Numbered from the stretch's first letter, positions 1 to 9,213 are shown. The stretch: 64,000 bases of DNA from Flavobacteriales bacterium UBA2306 (GCA_002345565.1 DDVS01000001.1:676712-740711); one strand, 5' to 3'. Numbers and translations: made by a program. The notes: generated by a model from the sequence alone, not told the origin.

Positions 1-122
1 AAAATTTCGACCAATTTAGTAAAAAAAACTTAAATTAAATACATAAAATACCAACATTCTCATCATCATTTAAAATATTAACAATCTACAATACAGAACT
101 GTAATTTAGTGATTTTTAAAAC

Positions 123-151
123 AAAAAAAAGCCACCTAGACTAGATGGCTT
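123..151 (-). terminator. Rho-independent terminator of rpsA
   Basis: Read on the minus strand, AAGCCATC and GGTGGCTT pair (one G-T pair) around a 7-nt loop and are followed by a run of eight T. It lies 25 nt beyond the rpsA stop. The first 120 bases of the window are AT-rich and I see no gene in them. Confidence 0.85.
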
Positions 152-175
152 AATTTATAAAAATTAGAGTTCGGA

Positions 176-1966
176 TTATTTACCGCCTTCCATTTTCTTT
201 TTCAATTCTGCTAATGCATCGATATCTCCAAGAGTAGATCTTTCTTCGTTATTTGAAGAAGAAGCTACGTTTCTAGAAGAGTTGTCTCTTACATTCTTTT
301 TCTCTTCATCTCTGAAGATCCCTGTATGAGATACTACTACTCTCTTGAATTCTTTGTTGAATTCGATTACTTTGAACTCAGCAGTTTCACCTTTCTTGAT
401 TTTAGATCCGTCTTCCTTCTCTAATAATCTTGATGGACAGAAAGCTTCAACCTCAGCATCTTCGAACTGTACAGAAGCTCCTTTATCGTGAACTTCTACT
501 GCAGTTCCTGTGTGAACAGTTCCTTCAGCGTATTTAGTTTCGAATTTATCCCAAGGGTTTTCAGTCAATTGTTTGTGACCTAGAGATAATCTTCTAGCTT
601 GAGTATCCAATTCTAATACGATAACATCTAGTTTATCACCAACGTTACAGAACTCAGATGGATGTTTGATTTTCTTAGTCCAAGAAAGATCAGAGATGTA
701 GATCAAACCATCGATTCCTTCTTCCAATTCTACGAAAACTCCAAAGTTTGTGAAGTTTCTTACCGTTCCAACGTGCTGAGAACCTACTGGATATTTAGCT
801 TCGATATTTTCCCAAGGATCTTTGTTCAATTGCTTGATACCTAGAGAGATTTTTCTGTCTTCTCTATCCAAAGTAAGAACTTCTGCTTCTACCTCATCAC
901 CTACTTTTACAAAGTCACCTGCAGATCTCAAGTGAGTAGACCAAGACATTTCAGAAACGTGGATCAAACCTTCTACACCTGGAGCGATTTCTACAAATGC
1001 ACCATAGTCAGCAAGAACAACTACTTTTCCTTTTACTTTATCTCCAACTTTCAAGTCAGCAGAGAGAGCATCCCAAGGATGAGCTTCTAATTGCTTCATA
1101 CCCAATTGGATTCTTGTTTTCTCATCATCAAAATCAAGGATAACAACTTTTACAGTTTGTCCGTCTTCTAGGATTTCAGATGGGTGGTTCACTCTAGACC
1201 AAGAAAGGTCTGTAATGTGGATCAATCCATCAACACCTCCAAGATCTACGAATACACCGTAAGAAGTGATGTTCTTAACAGTACCTTCAAGTACTTGTCC
1301 TTTCTCTAATTGAGCGATGATTTCTTTTTTCTGACCTTCGATATCTGCTTCGATCAATGCTTTGTGAGATACTACTACGTTTTTGAACTCAGGGTTGATT
1401 TTCACAACTTTGAACTCCATAGTTTTACCTACGAACTGATCGTAATCTTTAATTGGCTTAACGTCGATTTGAGAACCTGGTAAGAATGCTTCGATACCGT
1501 GTACGTCTACGATCATACCACCTTTAGTTCTCGATTTCACAAAACCGTTTACGATTTCTCCAGTTTCGTGAAGCTCGTTTACTTTATCCCAAGCTTTCAA
1601 TGTTCTAGCTTTTCTGTGAGATAACTGTAACTGACCTGTTTTGTCTTCTCTCTTGTCAACCATTACTTCAACCTCATCACCTACTTTTAGGCCTTGGTTG
1701 TAACGGAATTCGTTAAGAGAAATTACACCTTCAGATTTGAAGTTGATGTCTACGATAGCTTCTTTGTCTGTTAATCTAACTACTTTACCAACAATAACGT
1801 CGTTGTCTGTAAGATCGTTCAAAGAACCGTTATAGATTTCTTCTAATTCTTTCTTCTCGCTTCTGTCTTCTGCATTAAGTCCTGATTCGAAAGATTCCCA
1901 ATCAAATTGTTCTGGTGCTACGTTTTGGTTCAATAGAACCTCTGCTGAATTTGTCTCTTTTGACAT
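176..1966 (-). CDS. rpsA: 30S ribosomal protein S1
   Basis: 596 aa. S1 binds single-stranded mRNA on the 30S subunit and helps place leaders that have weak Shine-Dalgarno sequences. The protein reads as six consecutive S1 (OB-fold) repeats, roughly at residues 57-120, 137-202, 223-291, 308-379, 395-465 and 480-550. Repeats 3 to 5 carry the typical cores GLIHITDLSW, GLIHVSEMSW and GLIYISDLSW. An acidic N-terminal segment (1-50) and a charged, Ser/Asn-rich tail (550-596) flank them. The length fits the Bacteroidetes S1 family. It is monocistronic, with its own terminator downstream and a near-ideal promoter about 120 nt upstream, leaving a leader of about 110 nt that could hold a control site; I see no specific structure there. 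Confidence 0.97.
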   Translation of the reverse strand: MSKETNSAEVLLNQNVAPEQFDWESFESGLNAEDRSEKKELEEIYNGSLNDLTDNDVIVGKVVRLTDKEAIVDINFKSEGVISLNEFRYNQGLKVGDEVEVMVDKREDKTGQLQLSHRKARTLKAWDKVNELHETGEIVNGFVKSRTKGGMIVDVHGIEAFLPGSQIDVKPIKDYDQFVGKTMEFKVVKINPEFKNVVVSHKALIEADIEGQKKEIIAQLEKGQVLEGTVKNITSYGVFVDLGGVDGLIHITDLSWSRVNHPSEILEDGQTVKVVILDFDDEKTRIQLGMKQLEAHPWDALSADLKVGDKVKGKVVVLADYGAFVEIAPGVEGLIHVSEMSWSTHLRSAGDFVKVGDEVEAEVLTLDREDRKISLGIKQLNKDPWENIEAKYPVGSQHVGTVRNFTNFGVFVELEEGIDGLIYISDLSWTKKIKHPSEFCNVGDKLDVIVLELDTQARRLSLGHKQLTENPWDKFETKYAEGTVHTGTAVEVHDKGASVQFEDAEVEAFCPSRLLEKEDGSKIKKGETAEFKVIEFNKEFKRVVVSHTGIFRDEEKKNVRDNSSRNVASSSNNEERSTLGDIDALAELKKKMEGGK

Positions 1967-2083
1967 TTTCTAAAAAATTTGTATTCCAATTTCTAACAAT
2001 TCAAAAACTGCGGAATTAGAAATATTGGAAGTTGTTAATTATTAATAGTTTACTTTTCTGAATCTGCTCCGCAAAAAGTGGTG

Positions 2084-2113
2084 CAAATGTACGATAATTA
2101 TATTAAATAACAA
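2084..2113 (-). promoter_or_regulatory. rpsA promoter, TTG-N19-TACATTTG
   Basis: On the minus strand the -33 TTG (complement of 2111-2113) is separated by exactly 19 nt from TACATTTG (complement of 2084-2091). This matches the Bacteroidetes housekeeping consensus TTG-N19-TAnnTTTG. Transcription should start near 2078-2080. Confidence 0.85.
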
Positions 2114-2223
2114 AAATGTTTTTAAACACAAGTAAGAAGTTTATTTTTCTGAAAATCAATCTAATACAAACAATATTTATATTCTATTTTTAAGTAAAAA
2201 TTCAAAACCATTTATTTTTCAGC

Positions 2224-2231
2224 TAAATTTG
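2224..2231 (+). promoter_or_regulatory. -7 element directly abutting the helicase start codon
   Basis: TAAATTTG ends 4 nt before the ATG at 2236, so transcription would begin at or next to the start codon, giving a leaderless or nearly leaderless mRNA. No good TTG lies 19 nt upstream, which lowers confidence. Confidence 0.5.
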
Positions 2232-2235
2232 CAAA

Positions 2236-3543
2236 ATGGAATTAGAATCAATCTTTCAAAAACTGCAGATTCAGGATATGAATCAAATGCAGAAATCTAT
2301 ATACAAAGCATCTGAAAACGAAACCGATGTCGTTTTACTCTCACCAACTGGTTCCGGAAAAACTTTGGCGTTTCTTTTTCCGGTTCTCAGAAATTTAAAA
2401 TCTGACATCAAAGGAATCCAAGCAATTATTTTAGTTCCTGCAAGAGAATTAGCTTTGCAGATTGAGCAGGTTTTCAAATCGATGGGAACAGATTTCAAAG
2501 TAACGATTGCTTATGGCGGACACGATAAAAAGATCGAAATCAATAATCTGATAGAAGCTCCAGCAGTTTTAATTGGAACGCCTGGAAGAATTGCTTATCA
2601 TTTGAAAAACGAGAACTTTGACCCAAGTTCAATCAAAACTTTGGTTCTGGATGAGTTTGATAAAGCTTTGGAATTAGGATTCCAGGAAGATATGGAATAC
2701 ATCATCGGTTCTTTGACAGGTCTTTCCCAACGTATTTTGACTTCTGCAACGGTAATGGATAACATTCCGAAATTTGTAGAACTTAATCAAGAAAAGAAAA
2801 TCAATTTTCTCAAAGAAAATGAAGCTAAGCCTAATATTCAGCTGAAAAAGGTAATGACTACGCCAGAGGAAAAACTTAATACACTTTTCCAACTCATCTG
2901 CAAAATCGGAAACAAACGAACTTTGATTTTCTGTAATCACAGAGATGCGGTTGATAGAATTTCAGAATTATTAAGAGAAAAAGGAATCCAAAGAGAAACT
3001 TTCCACGGTGGAATGGAGCAGGACGAAAGAGAGCGCGCATTACTAAAATTCAGAAATGATTCTGCGAGAATTTTGATTACAACAGATTTAGCATCAAGAG
3101 GATTAGACATTCCTGAAGTAGAATCTATTGTTCATTATCAATTACCTCCGAAAGAAGACGCTTTTATCCACAGAAACGGACGAACTGCGAGAATGAACGC
3201 CAAAGGTTTTGCTTATATTGTAATGACGGAGGACGAGAATTTCCCTTTCATCAAAAGCAATACGCCAGAAGAAAACGTTTCGGAAGCTAATCGGGTTCCG
3301 GAAAGAACGCCTAATCAAACCATCTACATCAGCGCAGGAAAAAAAGATAAAGTCAACAAAGTGGATATTGTTGGTTACCTCATCAAAAAAGGTCAACTCG
3401 AAAAAGATGACATTGGTTTGATCGAGGTCAAAGACACCACTTCTTACGTCGCAGTCAACCGAAAAAAAACCGTCGAACTTCTAAAAAAACTTACCAACGA
3501 AAAACTGAAAGGCAAGAAAGTAAAAATAGAAATCGCTTATTAA
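2236..3543 (+). CDS. DEAD-box type ATP-dependent RNA helicase, DbpA-like
   Basis: 435 aa. Motifs in order: Q-type region near 13-19, motif I SPTGSGKT (36-43), PARELAL (Ia), GTPGRIAYHL (Ib), motif II DEFD (139-142) in place of the usual DEAD, SAT of motif III near 170, and HRNGRTAR (motif VI, about 312-319). The last 70 residues (365-435) match the DbpA RNA-binding domain, which in E. coli DbpA directs the enzyme to 23S rRNA; a role in 50S assembly is therefore likely but inferred. DEFD keeps the catalytic Asp-Glu and the last Asp, so activity is expected. Single gene, ending in a bidirectional terminator shared with the convergent lipoprotein gene. Confidence 0.9.
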   Translation: MELESIFQKLQIQDMNQMQKSIYKASENETDVVLLSPTGSGKTLAFLFPVLRNLKSDIKGIQAIILVPARELALQIEQVFKSMGTDFKVTIAYGGHDKKIEINNLIEAPAVLIGTPGRIAYHLKNENFDPSSIKTLVLDEFDKALELGFQEDMEYIIGSLTGLSQRILTSATVMDNIPKFVELNQEKKINFLKENEAKPNIQLKKVMTTPEEKLNTLFQLICKIGNKRTLIFCNHRDAVDRISELLREKGIQRETFHGGMEQDERERALLKFRNDSARILITTDLASRGLDIPEVESIVHYQLPPKEDAFIHRNGRTARMNAKGFAYIVMTEDENFPFIKSNTPEENVSEANRVPERTPNQTIYISAGKKDKVNKVDIVGYLIKKGQLEKDDIGLIEVKDTTSYVAVNRKKTVELLKKLTNEKLKGKKVKIEIAY

Positions 3544-3558
3544 CAAGCGATTTTTTTT
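3530..3558. terminator. Bidirectional terminator between the helicase and SMP-30-like genes
   Basis: AAATCGCTT (3530-3538) pairs perfectly with AAGCGATTT (3545-3553) around ATTAAC, followed by T8. The helicase stop codon lies in the loop. The minus-strand gene stop at 3557 abuts it. Confidence 0.85.
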
Positions 3559-4450
3559 ATTTGATTCCAGTAACATTCATTTTCAAAGCGTAAACAGAGT
3601 GCGAAGCTGTTATAAATAAAGTTGAATTGTTTTCTCCTCCAAAAGTCACATTGGAAGTCCAGTCTTCATCAATTGGGATATTGGTGATTTTTTTTCCGTT
3701 TTTGTCAAAAATAGTCACCCCTTTTCCTGTGAGATAAAGATTTCCCTGACTGTCCAGAGTCATTCCGTCTGATCCCATTTCGCAGAATAATTTCTTTTCG
3801 GACAATTTTCCTTCTCCTAAAATATCATAGACATAGGTTTTCCCGGCATCAATATCTGAAACATAAAGTTTTTTCAACTTTTGAGAACCTATGATTCCGT
3901 TTGGCTGAACAAAGGTTTCTAATTTTGTTATTGTCCCATTTCCATTTCTATAATACAGGTTTTTCTCCGGAATTTCTACTTTGAAATTTCTCCAGTAATC
4001 TCTTTGGTATAAAGGATCTGTAAAATACATTCCACCAAAATGGTCAATCCAGAGGTCATTTGGTCCATTAAGACGTTTTCCTTCAAAACCTTTGGACAAA
4101 ATTTGGATCGTTTTATTTTTTGAAATTTTCCAGATTTCTCCGTTATCATCGGAACATGTAATCAGGTTATCATTTTTATCAAAATAAGTTCCGTTGGCTC
4201 TTCCTGTTTTCCCAAGAAATAATGCGATTTGATTGGTTTTCCAGTTCCAGAAATAGATTTTATCATTCGGCTGATCTGTAAAATAGACATTTCCAAAACT
4301 ATCAGAAGCCGGACCTTCTGTAAACGTGAATTGATTTGAAATTAATTTTGGTTGCCCCACAAAGAGCTTGTCTTTAGAATTATGACCTACGCCACAATTC
4401 ATTAACAACAAAAACAAGCTTACAAATCCTATTTTCCAATGCTTTTTCAT
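3557..4450 (-). CDS. SMP-30/gluconolactonase/LRE-family lipoprotein
   Basis: 297 aa from the ATG at 4450. A longer in-frame reading exists upstream to 4522, but it begins with unrelated residues and the signal peptide starts here. Residues 1-19 form a lipoprotein signal with lipobox LMNC (Cys19), so it is probably a membrane-anchored periplasmic or surface protein. The body has repeated beta-propeller blades with FTEGPASDSFGNVYFTDQ, GPNDLWIDHFGGMYFTDP and GSDGMTLDSQGNLYLTG, the metal-site pattern of SMP-30/gluconolactonase enzymes that open sugar or other lactones. The substrate cannot be read from the sequence. It is divergent from the merR-type gene. Confidence 0.85.
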   Translation of the reverse strand: MKKHWKIGFVSLFLLLMNCGVGHNSKDKLFVGQPKLISNQFTFTEGPASDSFGNVYFTDQPNDKIYFWNWKTNQIALFLGKTGRANGTYFDKNDNLITCSDDNGEIWKISKNKTIQILSKGFEGKRLNGPNDLWIDHFGGMYFTDPLYQRDYWRNFKVEIPEKNLYYRNGNGTITKLETFVQPNGIIGSQKLKKLYVSDIDAGKTYVYDILGEGKLSEKKLFCEMGSDGMTLDSQGNLYLTGKGVTIFDKNGKKITNIPIDEDWTSNVTFGGENNSTLFITASHSVYALKMNVTGIK

Positions 4451-4529
4451 CCTACAAATTCTAAAGTTGCAAGATACAATTTGTTTAAAAGAATTAAAAA
4501 TAATTATCTTTGAAAATTCCATTTGTTGT

Positions 4530-4862
4530 ATGAAACTTAATCTTCCAGATAAACTTTATTATTCTATTGGCGAAGTTGCCAGGGCTTTTGATGTTAACAC
4601 CTCTCTCATCCGCTATTGGGAGCAGGAATTCCCCATCATTAAACCCAAGAAAAACAAAAAAGGAAACCGTTATTTTACCCCGGAAGACATCAAGAACCTG
4701 CAAATGATTTACCATCTGGTTAAAGAAAAAGGTTATACATTGGACGGAGCGAGAATTGCATTAACAACAAATTCCAAAATCTCTGAAACTATTACCATTA
4801 TAGATCGTTTAGAATTTATAAAAGCAGAATTAACAAAACTTAAAAATTCCTTAAATGATTGA
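4530..4862 (+). CDS. MerR-family transcriptional regulator
   Basis: 110 aa from the ATG at 4530; an upstream in-frame ATG at 4467 lacks homology. The N-terminal 70 residues form a MerR winged helix (YSIGEVARAFDVNTSLIRYWE, then KKGNRYFTPEDIKNLQMIYHLV). A short C-terminal helix follows with no Cys or other effector-binding motif, so no metal or drug can be assigned. A -7 like TATCTTTG lies at 4505-4512, with a TTG 21 nt upstream rather than the ideal 19. The gene ends at a hairpin terminator, so the helix-hairpin-helix gene behind it is probably a separate unit although it is a near neighbour. Confidence 0.88.
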   Translation: MKLNLPDKLYYSIGEVARAFDVNTSLIRYWEQEFPIIKPKKNKKGNRYFTPEDIKNLQMIYHLVKEKGYTLDGARIALTTNSKISETITIIDRLEFIKAELTKLKNSLND

Positions 4863-4863
4863 T

Positions 4864-4883
4864 TTTTACGGTTTCCCGTAAAA
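4864..4883 (+). terminator. Hairpin terminator after the MerR gene
   Basis: TTTTACGG (4864-4871) pairs with CCGTAAAA (4876-4883) around a 4-nt loop, beginning 2 nt after the stop. A T-rich stretch follows (4890-4902), though not an uninterrupted T run. Confidence 0.65.
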
Positions 4884-4927
4884 TTTATCCATTTTTCTTG
4901 TTTAATTTTGGAGTAAAACGCACTCCA

Positions 4928-6265
4928 ATGAAAATAATGTCTGCATTTCAACTCCGGAAAAGGCAACTTTATAGTTTGATATTTTTTGGGCTGGTTATTA
5001 TTATTCTGCAAATTGCTTTTTCGCTTTACAAGAGACAACAGCCCTACAAAAATCCTGAAATTGTTTTCATTTCCGAAACTAAACCAGAAATTGTCCTAAG
5101 CCCGTTTAATCCTAATGATTTGGATAACAATCAATGGAAAAAACTTGGTTTTAGCGATAACCAAATCAAAACTATTCTTAAATATAAGGAGATTGTGGGT
5201 GGCAACTTCCAATCCAAAGCGCAGTTCAGGAAATGTTATGCGGTTTCTGCAGAGAGCTATAAAACTTTAGAACCTTATATTTTATTACCAGAAAACCATT
5301 CTGGATTCAAAAAAAATAATGATCATTTTAAACCTTATGAGAAGAAAAAACTCAACATCCGGGGAAAATTTAATCCAGACCAATATTCTCAAAAAGATTG
5401 GGAAAACTTAGGTTTTTCTGAGAAACAATCGGCGGCGATTTTGAAATATAAAAATTATCTGGGCGGCAGTTTCATCAGTAAAGAAAAGCTGAAAGAATGT
5501 TTCATCATCAGCGATGAACAATTTGCACAGATGTCGCCATATCTGATTTTACAAGCAAAAACGCTACAAAACCTGGCTAATAAATTTGATAAAAAGAAAG
5601 AAAAGGAATCTGTAAAAATCAATAATTATTTTGATCCCAATGAGCTAAATGCTGAACAATGGCAAGCTTTGGGTTTTTCTGAAAAACAAGCCAACGTAAT
5701 CGTCAATTATCGCGAAAAAAACTTGCGAGGAAGTTTTAAATCTTTGGAAGACATTCAAAAATGTTTTGTGATTTCATCGGAAAAATTTGAAGAAATGAAA
5801 CCTTGGATCAGACTTTCTATTCCTACTAAAACCAAATCCAATGAAGAAAAAAACATCATCGTTGAGAAAATCGATTTTACAAAAATAAACATTAACGAGA
5901 TCAATTTCAAACAGTTGCGAGAATTTGGATTTACTGAAAAAGATGCCGCTATGATTTTGTCTTTCAGAAAAAAATTGGGAGGTTTTATTACTAAAAATCA
6001 AGTTTTGGAAACTTTTGAAATAGATCGTGCAATGGCGGAAAGGCTGATTTATTACACTCCAATCAACAATTCTGCTGTCACAAAATATCATTTGAAAGAT
6101 GCTCCAGAAGATTGGCTGAAAAATCATCCTTATTTTAAATATTCCGCAGACCGGATTATCTATTACAGAATCACCAATCCAAATGATAAAAAAATCTGGA
6201 AATTCCTAAAATTAAAACCGGAATACGAAGAAAGAATGAGACTTTATACAATAAATGATGATTGA
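4928..6265 (+). CDS. Helix-hairpin-helix repeat membrane protein (ComEA-like repeats)
   Basis: 445 aa from the ATG at 4928, 17 nt after a -7 like TAATTTTG (4903-4910). The open frame extends up to 4859 but that part overlaps the terminator. One N-terminal membrane segment (about 14-34) is followed by four to five tandem modules of about 70 residues, each built like FNPNDL..QWKKLGFSDNQIKTILKYKE..GG.F.SK..F. This is the helix-hairpin-helix pattern found in ComEA and in DNA repair proteins, where it binds the DNA backbone without sequence preference. DNA binding outside the inner membrane is plausible but not shown. No com genes lie nearby. Confidence 0.8.
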   Translation: MKIMSAFQLRKRQLYSLIFFGLVIIILQIAFSLYKRQQPYKNPEIVFISETKPEIVLSPFNPNDLDNNQWKKLGFSDNQIKTILKYKEIVGGNFQSKAQFRKCYAVSAESYKTLEPYILLPENHSGFKKNNDHFKPYEKKKLNIRGKFNPDQYSQKDWENLGFSEKQSAAILKYKNYLGGSFISKEKLKECFIISDEQFAQMSPYLILQAKTLQNLANKFDKKKEKESVKINNYFDPNELNAEQWQALGFSEKQANVIVNYREKNLRGSFKSLEDIQKCFVISSEKFEEMKPWIRLSIPTKTKSNEEKNIIVEKIDFTKININEINFKQLREFGFTEKDAAMILSFRKKLGGFITKNQVLETFEIDRAMAERLIYYTPINNSAVTKYHLKDAPEDWLKNHPYFKYSADRIIYYRITNPNDKKIWKFLKLKPEYEERMRLYTINDD

Positions 6266-6284
6266 GAATAGATGATTGAAAAAA

Positions 6285-7007
6285 TCACTCAAATGTTTTG
6301 CTGGAGTCTTCTAATAATCTATTCAATTCATTCATTTCTTGTGGAGTTAAGTCACGCCATTTTCCGACTGGAAGATCCAACTTGATATTCATGATTCGGA
6401 TTCTTTTGAGCTTTTTCACTTCATAACCAAGATGCTCGCACATTCTACGGATTTGACGATTGAGACCTTCTGTCAGAACAATTCGGAAATTCATCGTATC
6501 AATTTTTTCGACTTCGCATTTTTTGGTAATAGTATCTAGAATTGGAACACCATTTCTCATTTTTTCGAGAAACTTTTCGGTAATAGGTTTATCAACCCTT
6601 ACATAATATTCTTTCTCGTGATTGTTTCTTGCTCTCAGGATTTTGTTGACAATATCACCATCAGAAGTCAGAAGAATCAAACCTTCGCTCGGTTTATCCA
6701 ACCTTCCGATTGGGAAAATACGCTTTGGATGATTGATGTAATCTACAATATTGTTTTTCTCGCGTTTCGTATCGGTTGTACAAACAATCCCTATAGGTTT
6801 GTTGAAAGCGATGTAAACAAACTCTTCTTCAACCTTTTTGATGGTTTTTCCATCTACGAAAATCTCATCTTCGTCAGAAACTTTGGTTCCCAATTCCGGA
6901 ACTCTACCATTGATGGTAATTCTACCTTCTTCCAAAAGTCTGTCTGCTTCTCTTCTGGAGCAAAAACCTACTTCTGACAAATACTTGTTGATTCTTATTT
7001 TTTCCAT
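6285..7007 (-). CDS. rluF: 23S rRNA pseudouridine synthase, RluF-like
   Basis: 240 aa. An S4 RNA-binding domain (1-60: INKYLSEVGFCSRREADRLL, ITINGR) is followed by an RsuA/RluB/E/F catalytic domain with GRLDKPSEGLILLTSDGD, catalytic Asp104. The later LTEGLNRQIRRMCEHLGYEVKKLKRIRI block is typical of the RluF branch, which in E. coli modifies U2604. Its start overlaps the stop of the upstream outer-membrane gene as TAATG, so the two are translationally coupled. RluF rather than RluB or RluE is a judgement from the short C-terminus and the QIRRMCEHLGYEV block. Confidence 0.85.
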   Translation of the reverse strand: MEKIRINKYLSEVGFCSRREADRLLEEGRITINGRVPELGTKVSDEDEIFVDGKTIKKVEEEFVYIAFNKPIGIVCTTDTKREKNNIVDYINHPKRIFPIGRLDKPSEGLILLTSDGDIVNKILRARNNHEKEYYVRVDKPITEKFLEKMRNGVPILDTITKKCEVEKIDTMNFRIVLTEGLNRQIRRMCEHLGYEVKKLKRIRIMNIKLDLPVGKWRDLTPQEMNELNRLLEDSSKTFE

Positions 7008-7594
7008 TAATCTTTACCGTAAACTGTGTAATTCTTTTTACTGAAAACTGTTATGCTTCCAGAAAGTCCAATAAACCAAGCATTGGAAACATTAGAATTG
7101 TATCTGTAAATAAACAACCCGATTTCCTGATTCAGTCTTTTTGAAAAGAAATCCTGATAGCCAATTTTCCCTCCAAAATAATGCGTGTCATAGACATTGG
7201 AGTGGTTGAACTGTTTTCCATATTCGAACTCGAATGTAGTTGCGCCTGTATCGCCTTTGATGATAAATTTAGGCTGAACAATCCAATTGAGCAAGTGCAA
7301 ATTATCTGAAACATAATTATACTTAATCCCTGTTCCTAAAGCGAAAAATGATAACAACTGATAACCTCCTACAACACCGACGCCATAAGTAAAATCATTA
7401 GGCAGATAAGGTGAAATATACTGTTGATAATAGGCATCATCTTTATGCTGACTATCTTTTATTGAGTTTCCTAAATTGTAACCAGCTTGAATATTGGGAC
7501 TGATATAAAACCCCATTGTTTTGCTTTCATTTTCAGACTGCGCCAAAGCCAAAACCGAAAAAAGCAAAGTTAAGAAGAGTAAATTTTTCTTCAT
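7007..7594 (-). CDS. Putative outer-membrane beta-barrel protein
   Basis: 195 aa with a clear signal peptide (1-18, ending ALAQ). The remainder has alternating hydrophobic and aromatic residues and repeated Gly/aromatic-rich strands (GVGVVGGYQLLSFFALGTGIKY, YFGGKIGYQDFF, NAWFIGLSGSITVF), as in small 8-strand porin-like barrels. No known family is recognised. It overlaps rluF by one base (TAATG) and follows truB by 12 nt on the same strand, so it sits in the uppP-truB-rluF run; a functional link to RNA modification is not suggested by the sequence. Confidence 0.65.
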   Translation of the reverse strand: MKKNLLFLTLLFSVLALAQSENESKTMGFYISPNIQAGYNLGNSIKDSQHKDDAYYQQYISPYLPNDFTYGVGVVGGYQLLSFFALGTGIKYNYVSDNLHLLNWIVQPKFIIKGDTGATTFEFEYGKQFNHSNVYDTHYFGGKIGYQDFFSKRLNQEIGLFIYRYNSNVSNAWFIGLSGSITVFSKKNYTVYGKD

Positions 7595-7606
7595 TTAATT
7601 TTGAAA

Positions 7607-8305
7607 TTATTCTGAGATTTTAAAATCATCGTTAATAAAATCCGCAGTTGCATTTTCCACAGAATAATCTCCAATTTTTGTACGTCTAAGTTGTGTAAGA
7701 TAAGCTCCAACTCCTAACTCTTGTCCAATATCGTGAGCTAAACTTCTGATGTACGTTCCTTTTGAACAACCAACAGTGAAAGAAACTAAAGGCAAATCAA
7801 TTTTAATATCATTAATATAATGAATTGTCGTTTTTCTGGATTTCATTTCCACGTCTTCTCCGGCTCTTGCAAGATCGTAAGCTCGTTTTCCATCTATCTT
7901 AAGCGCAGAAAAAACAGGGGGTTTTTGATCTATTTCTCCAAGAAATTTCTCTAATGCTTGATGAATCTGCTCTTCTGTAATATGAGAATAATCTTGATGT
8001 AAAATCTCAGGTTTCTCGGTATCATAAGATTCGGTTTGGACACCAATTTTTATCTCTGTCCAATATTCTTTTGGCGCATCCTGAATCTCTGGAATCTTCT
8101 TTGTGAATTTCCCTGTGCAAACAATCAAAAGCCCTGTGGCTCTTGGATCCAAAGTTCCGGCGTGACCAATTTTGAATTTCTTTGGCAATTCTTTGAACTC
8201 TCTTTTGAGCTTGTATTTCAACTTATTGACAGCCTGAAAACTGGTCCAATCCAAAGGTTTGTCCAATAGAAATAGGTGTCCGGATTGTAATTCTTCTGCT
8301 GTCAT
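7607..8305 (-). CDS. truB: tRNA pseudouridine(55) synthase
   Basis: 232 aa. Makes pseudouridine at position 55 in the T-loop of elongator tRNAs. Motif I LLDKPLDWTSF (13-23) and motif II GHAGTLDPRATGLL (48-60) with catalytic Asp53 are present, as are the KIDGKRAYDLAR and CSKGTYIRSLAHDIG blocks. It ends with LRRTKIGDYSVENA and lacks the PUA tail of longer TruB proteins, which is usual in Bacteroidetes. Forms a minus-strand run with uppP upstream (38 nt) and the outer-membrane gene downstream. Confidence 0.95.
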   Translation of the reverse strand: MTAEELQSGHLFLLDKPLDWTSFQAVNKLKYKLKREFKELPKKFKIGHAGTLDPRATGLLIVCTGKFTKKIPEIQDAPKEYWTEIKIGVQTESYDTEKPEILHQDYSHITEEQIHQALEKFLGEIDQKPPVFSALKIDGKRAYDLARAGEDVEMKSRKTTIHYINDIKIDLPLVSFTVGCSKGTYIRSLAHDIGQELGVGAYLTQLRRTKIGDYSVENATADFINDDFKISE

Positions 8306-8343
8306 TTTGAGTATTAGAGTTCTGAGTTGGAGGTTAGAGAGTT

Positions 8344-9162
8344 TTATTTAAACCAATAAAAATAAACCAACAAAGCGATACCAACAAAAATACGATACCA
8401 ACCCCACGGTCGGAAACCATATTTATTCAACAAAGCAATGAATGATTTGATAGCAATCCAAGCAACAACAAACGCTACAATATTTCCAATGATGAAAATC
8501 AGAATATGATCCTGAGATTCCAAAATCATTTCGTAACCTTTCATTGGATTAGGCGTTTCTTTACCCCAAGTTTTTACAAAAACCGAATAAACCGTAACGG
8601 CTAACATTGTAGGAACTGCCAAGAAAAACGAAAATTCTGCAGCTGCTTTTCTGGATAAACCTTGTGCCATTCCTCCAATGATGGAAGCTGCACTTCTACT
8701 CGTCCCAGGCATCATTGCCAAACATTGCCAAAAACCAATAGTTACCGCTTTTTTGATTGTAATTTCTTTCTCATCGTGAACAACCGGATTTTTGAACCAA
8801 TTATCTGCAAATAACAATACAACACCGCCTAAAACCAAAACAGCAGAGATAGCAATTTGGTTTCCTAAAACAGATTCGATTAAATCATCTAAGAAAAAAC
8901 CGATAATCAAAGCAGGCAAAACGGCAAAAGCTAATTTGTAATAAAACTGAAGATTACTAAAATCAAAGAATTTTTTCCAATAAGCAACCACCACGGAAAG
9001 TATCGCTCCAAATTGAATTGAAACTTGAAACATCTTAAGAAATTCGGTTTCTTCCAATCCCATTAGATTAGCCGCAAACCCCATATGAGCAGTTGACGAA
9101 ATAGGAAGATATTCTGTAAGTCCTTCTATAATTGCAATGATAATTGCTTTAATCAAATCCAT
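8344..9162 (-). CDS. uppP: Undecaprenyl-diphosphate phosphatase
   Basis: 272 aa integral membrane protein. It recycles the lipid carrier undecaprenyl pyrophosphate to the monophosphate for peptidoglycan and O-antigen synthesis. The two signature motifs are intact: EGLTEYLPISSTAH (13-26) and PGTSRSAA (about 155-162), together with eight or so membrane segments. Length is standard for the BacA family. A terminator lies between this gene and DUF3098 upstream, so uppP probably has its own transcript or depends on readthrough. Confidence 0.95.
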   Translation of the reverse strand: MDLIKAIIIAIIEGLTEYLPISSTAHMGFAANLMGLEETEFLKMFQVSIQFGAILSVVVAYWKKFFDFSNLQFYYKLAFAVLPALIIGFFLDDLIESVLGNQIAISAVLVLGGVVLLFADNWFKNPVVHDEKEITIKKAVTIGFWQCLAMMPGTSRSAASIIGGMAQGLSRKAAAEFSFFLAVPTMLAVTVYSVFVKTWGKETPNPMKGYEMILESQDHILIFIIGNIVAFVVAWIAIKSFIALLNKYGFRPWGWYRIFVGIALLVYFYWFK

Positions 9163-9181
9163 AGTTTTTGTTTTTATTAAT

Positions 9182-9213
9182 AAAAAACTTTGCCTCGAAT
9201 CATCAAGACAAAG
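9182..9213 (-). terminator. Terminator downstream of ftsX/DUF3098
   Basis: On the minus strand CTTTGTCTTGA and TCGAGGCAAAG pair (two G-T pairs) around a 4-nt loop, followed by TTTTTTATT. It lies between the DUF3098 stop and the uppP start. Confidence 0.75.
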
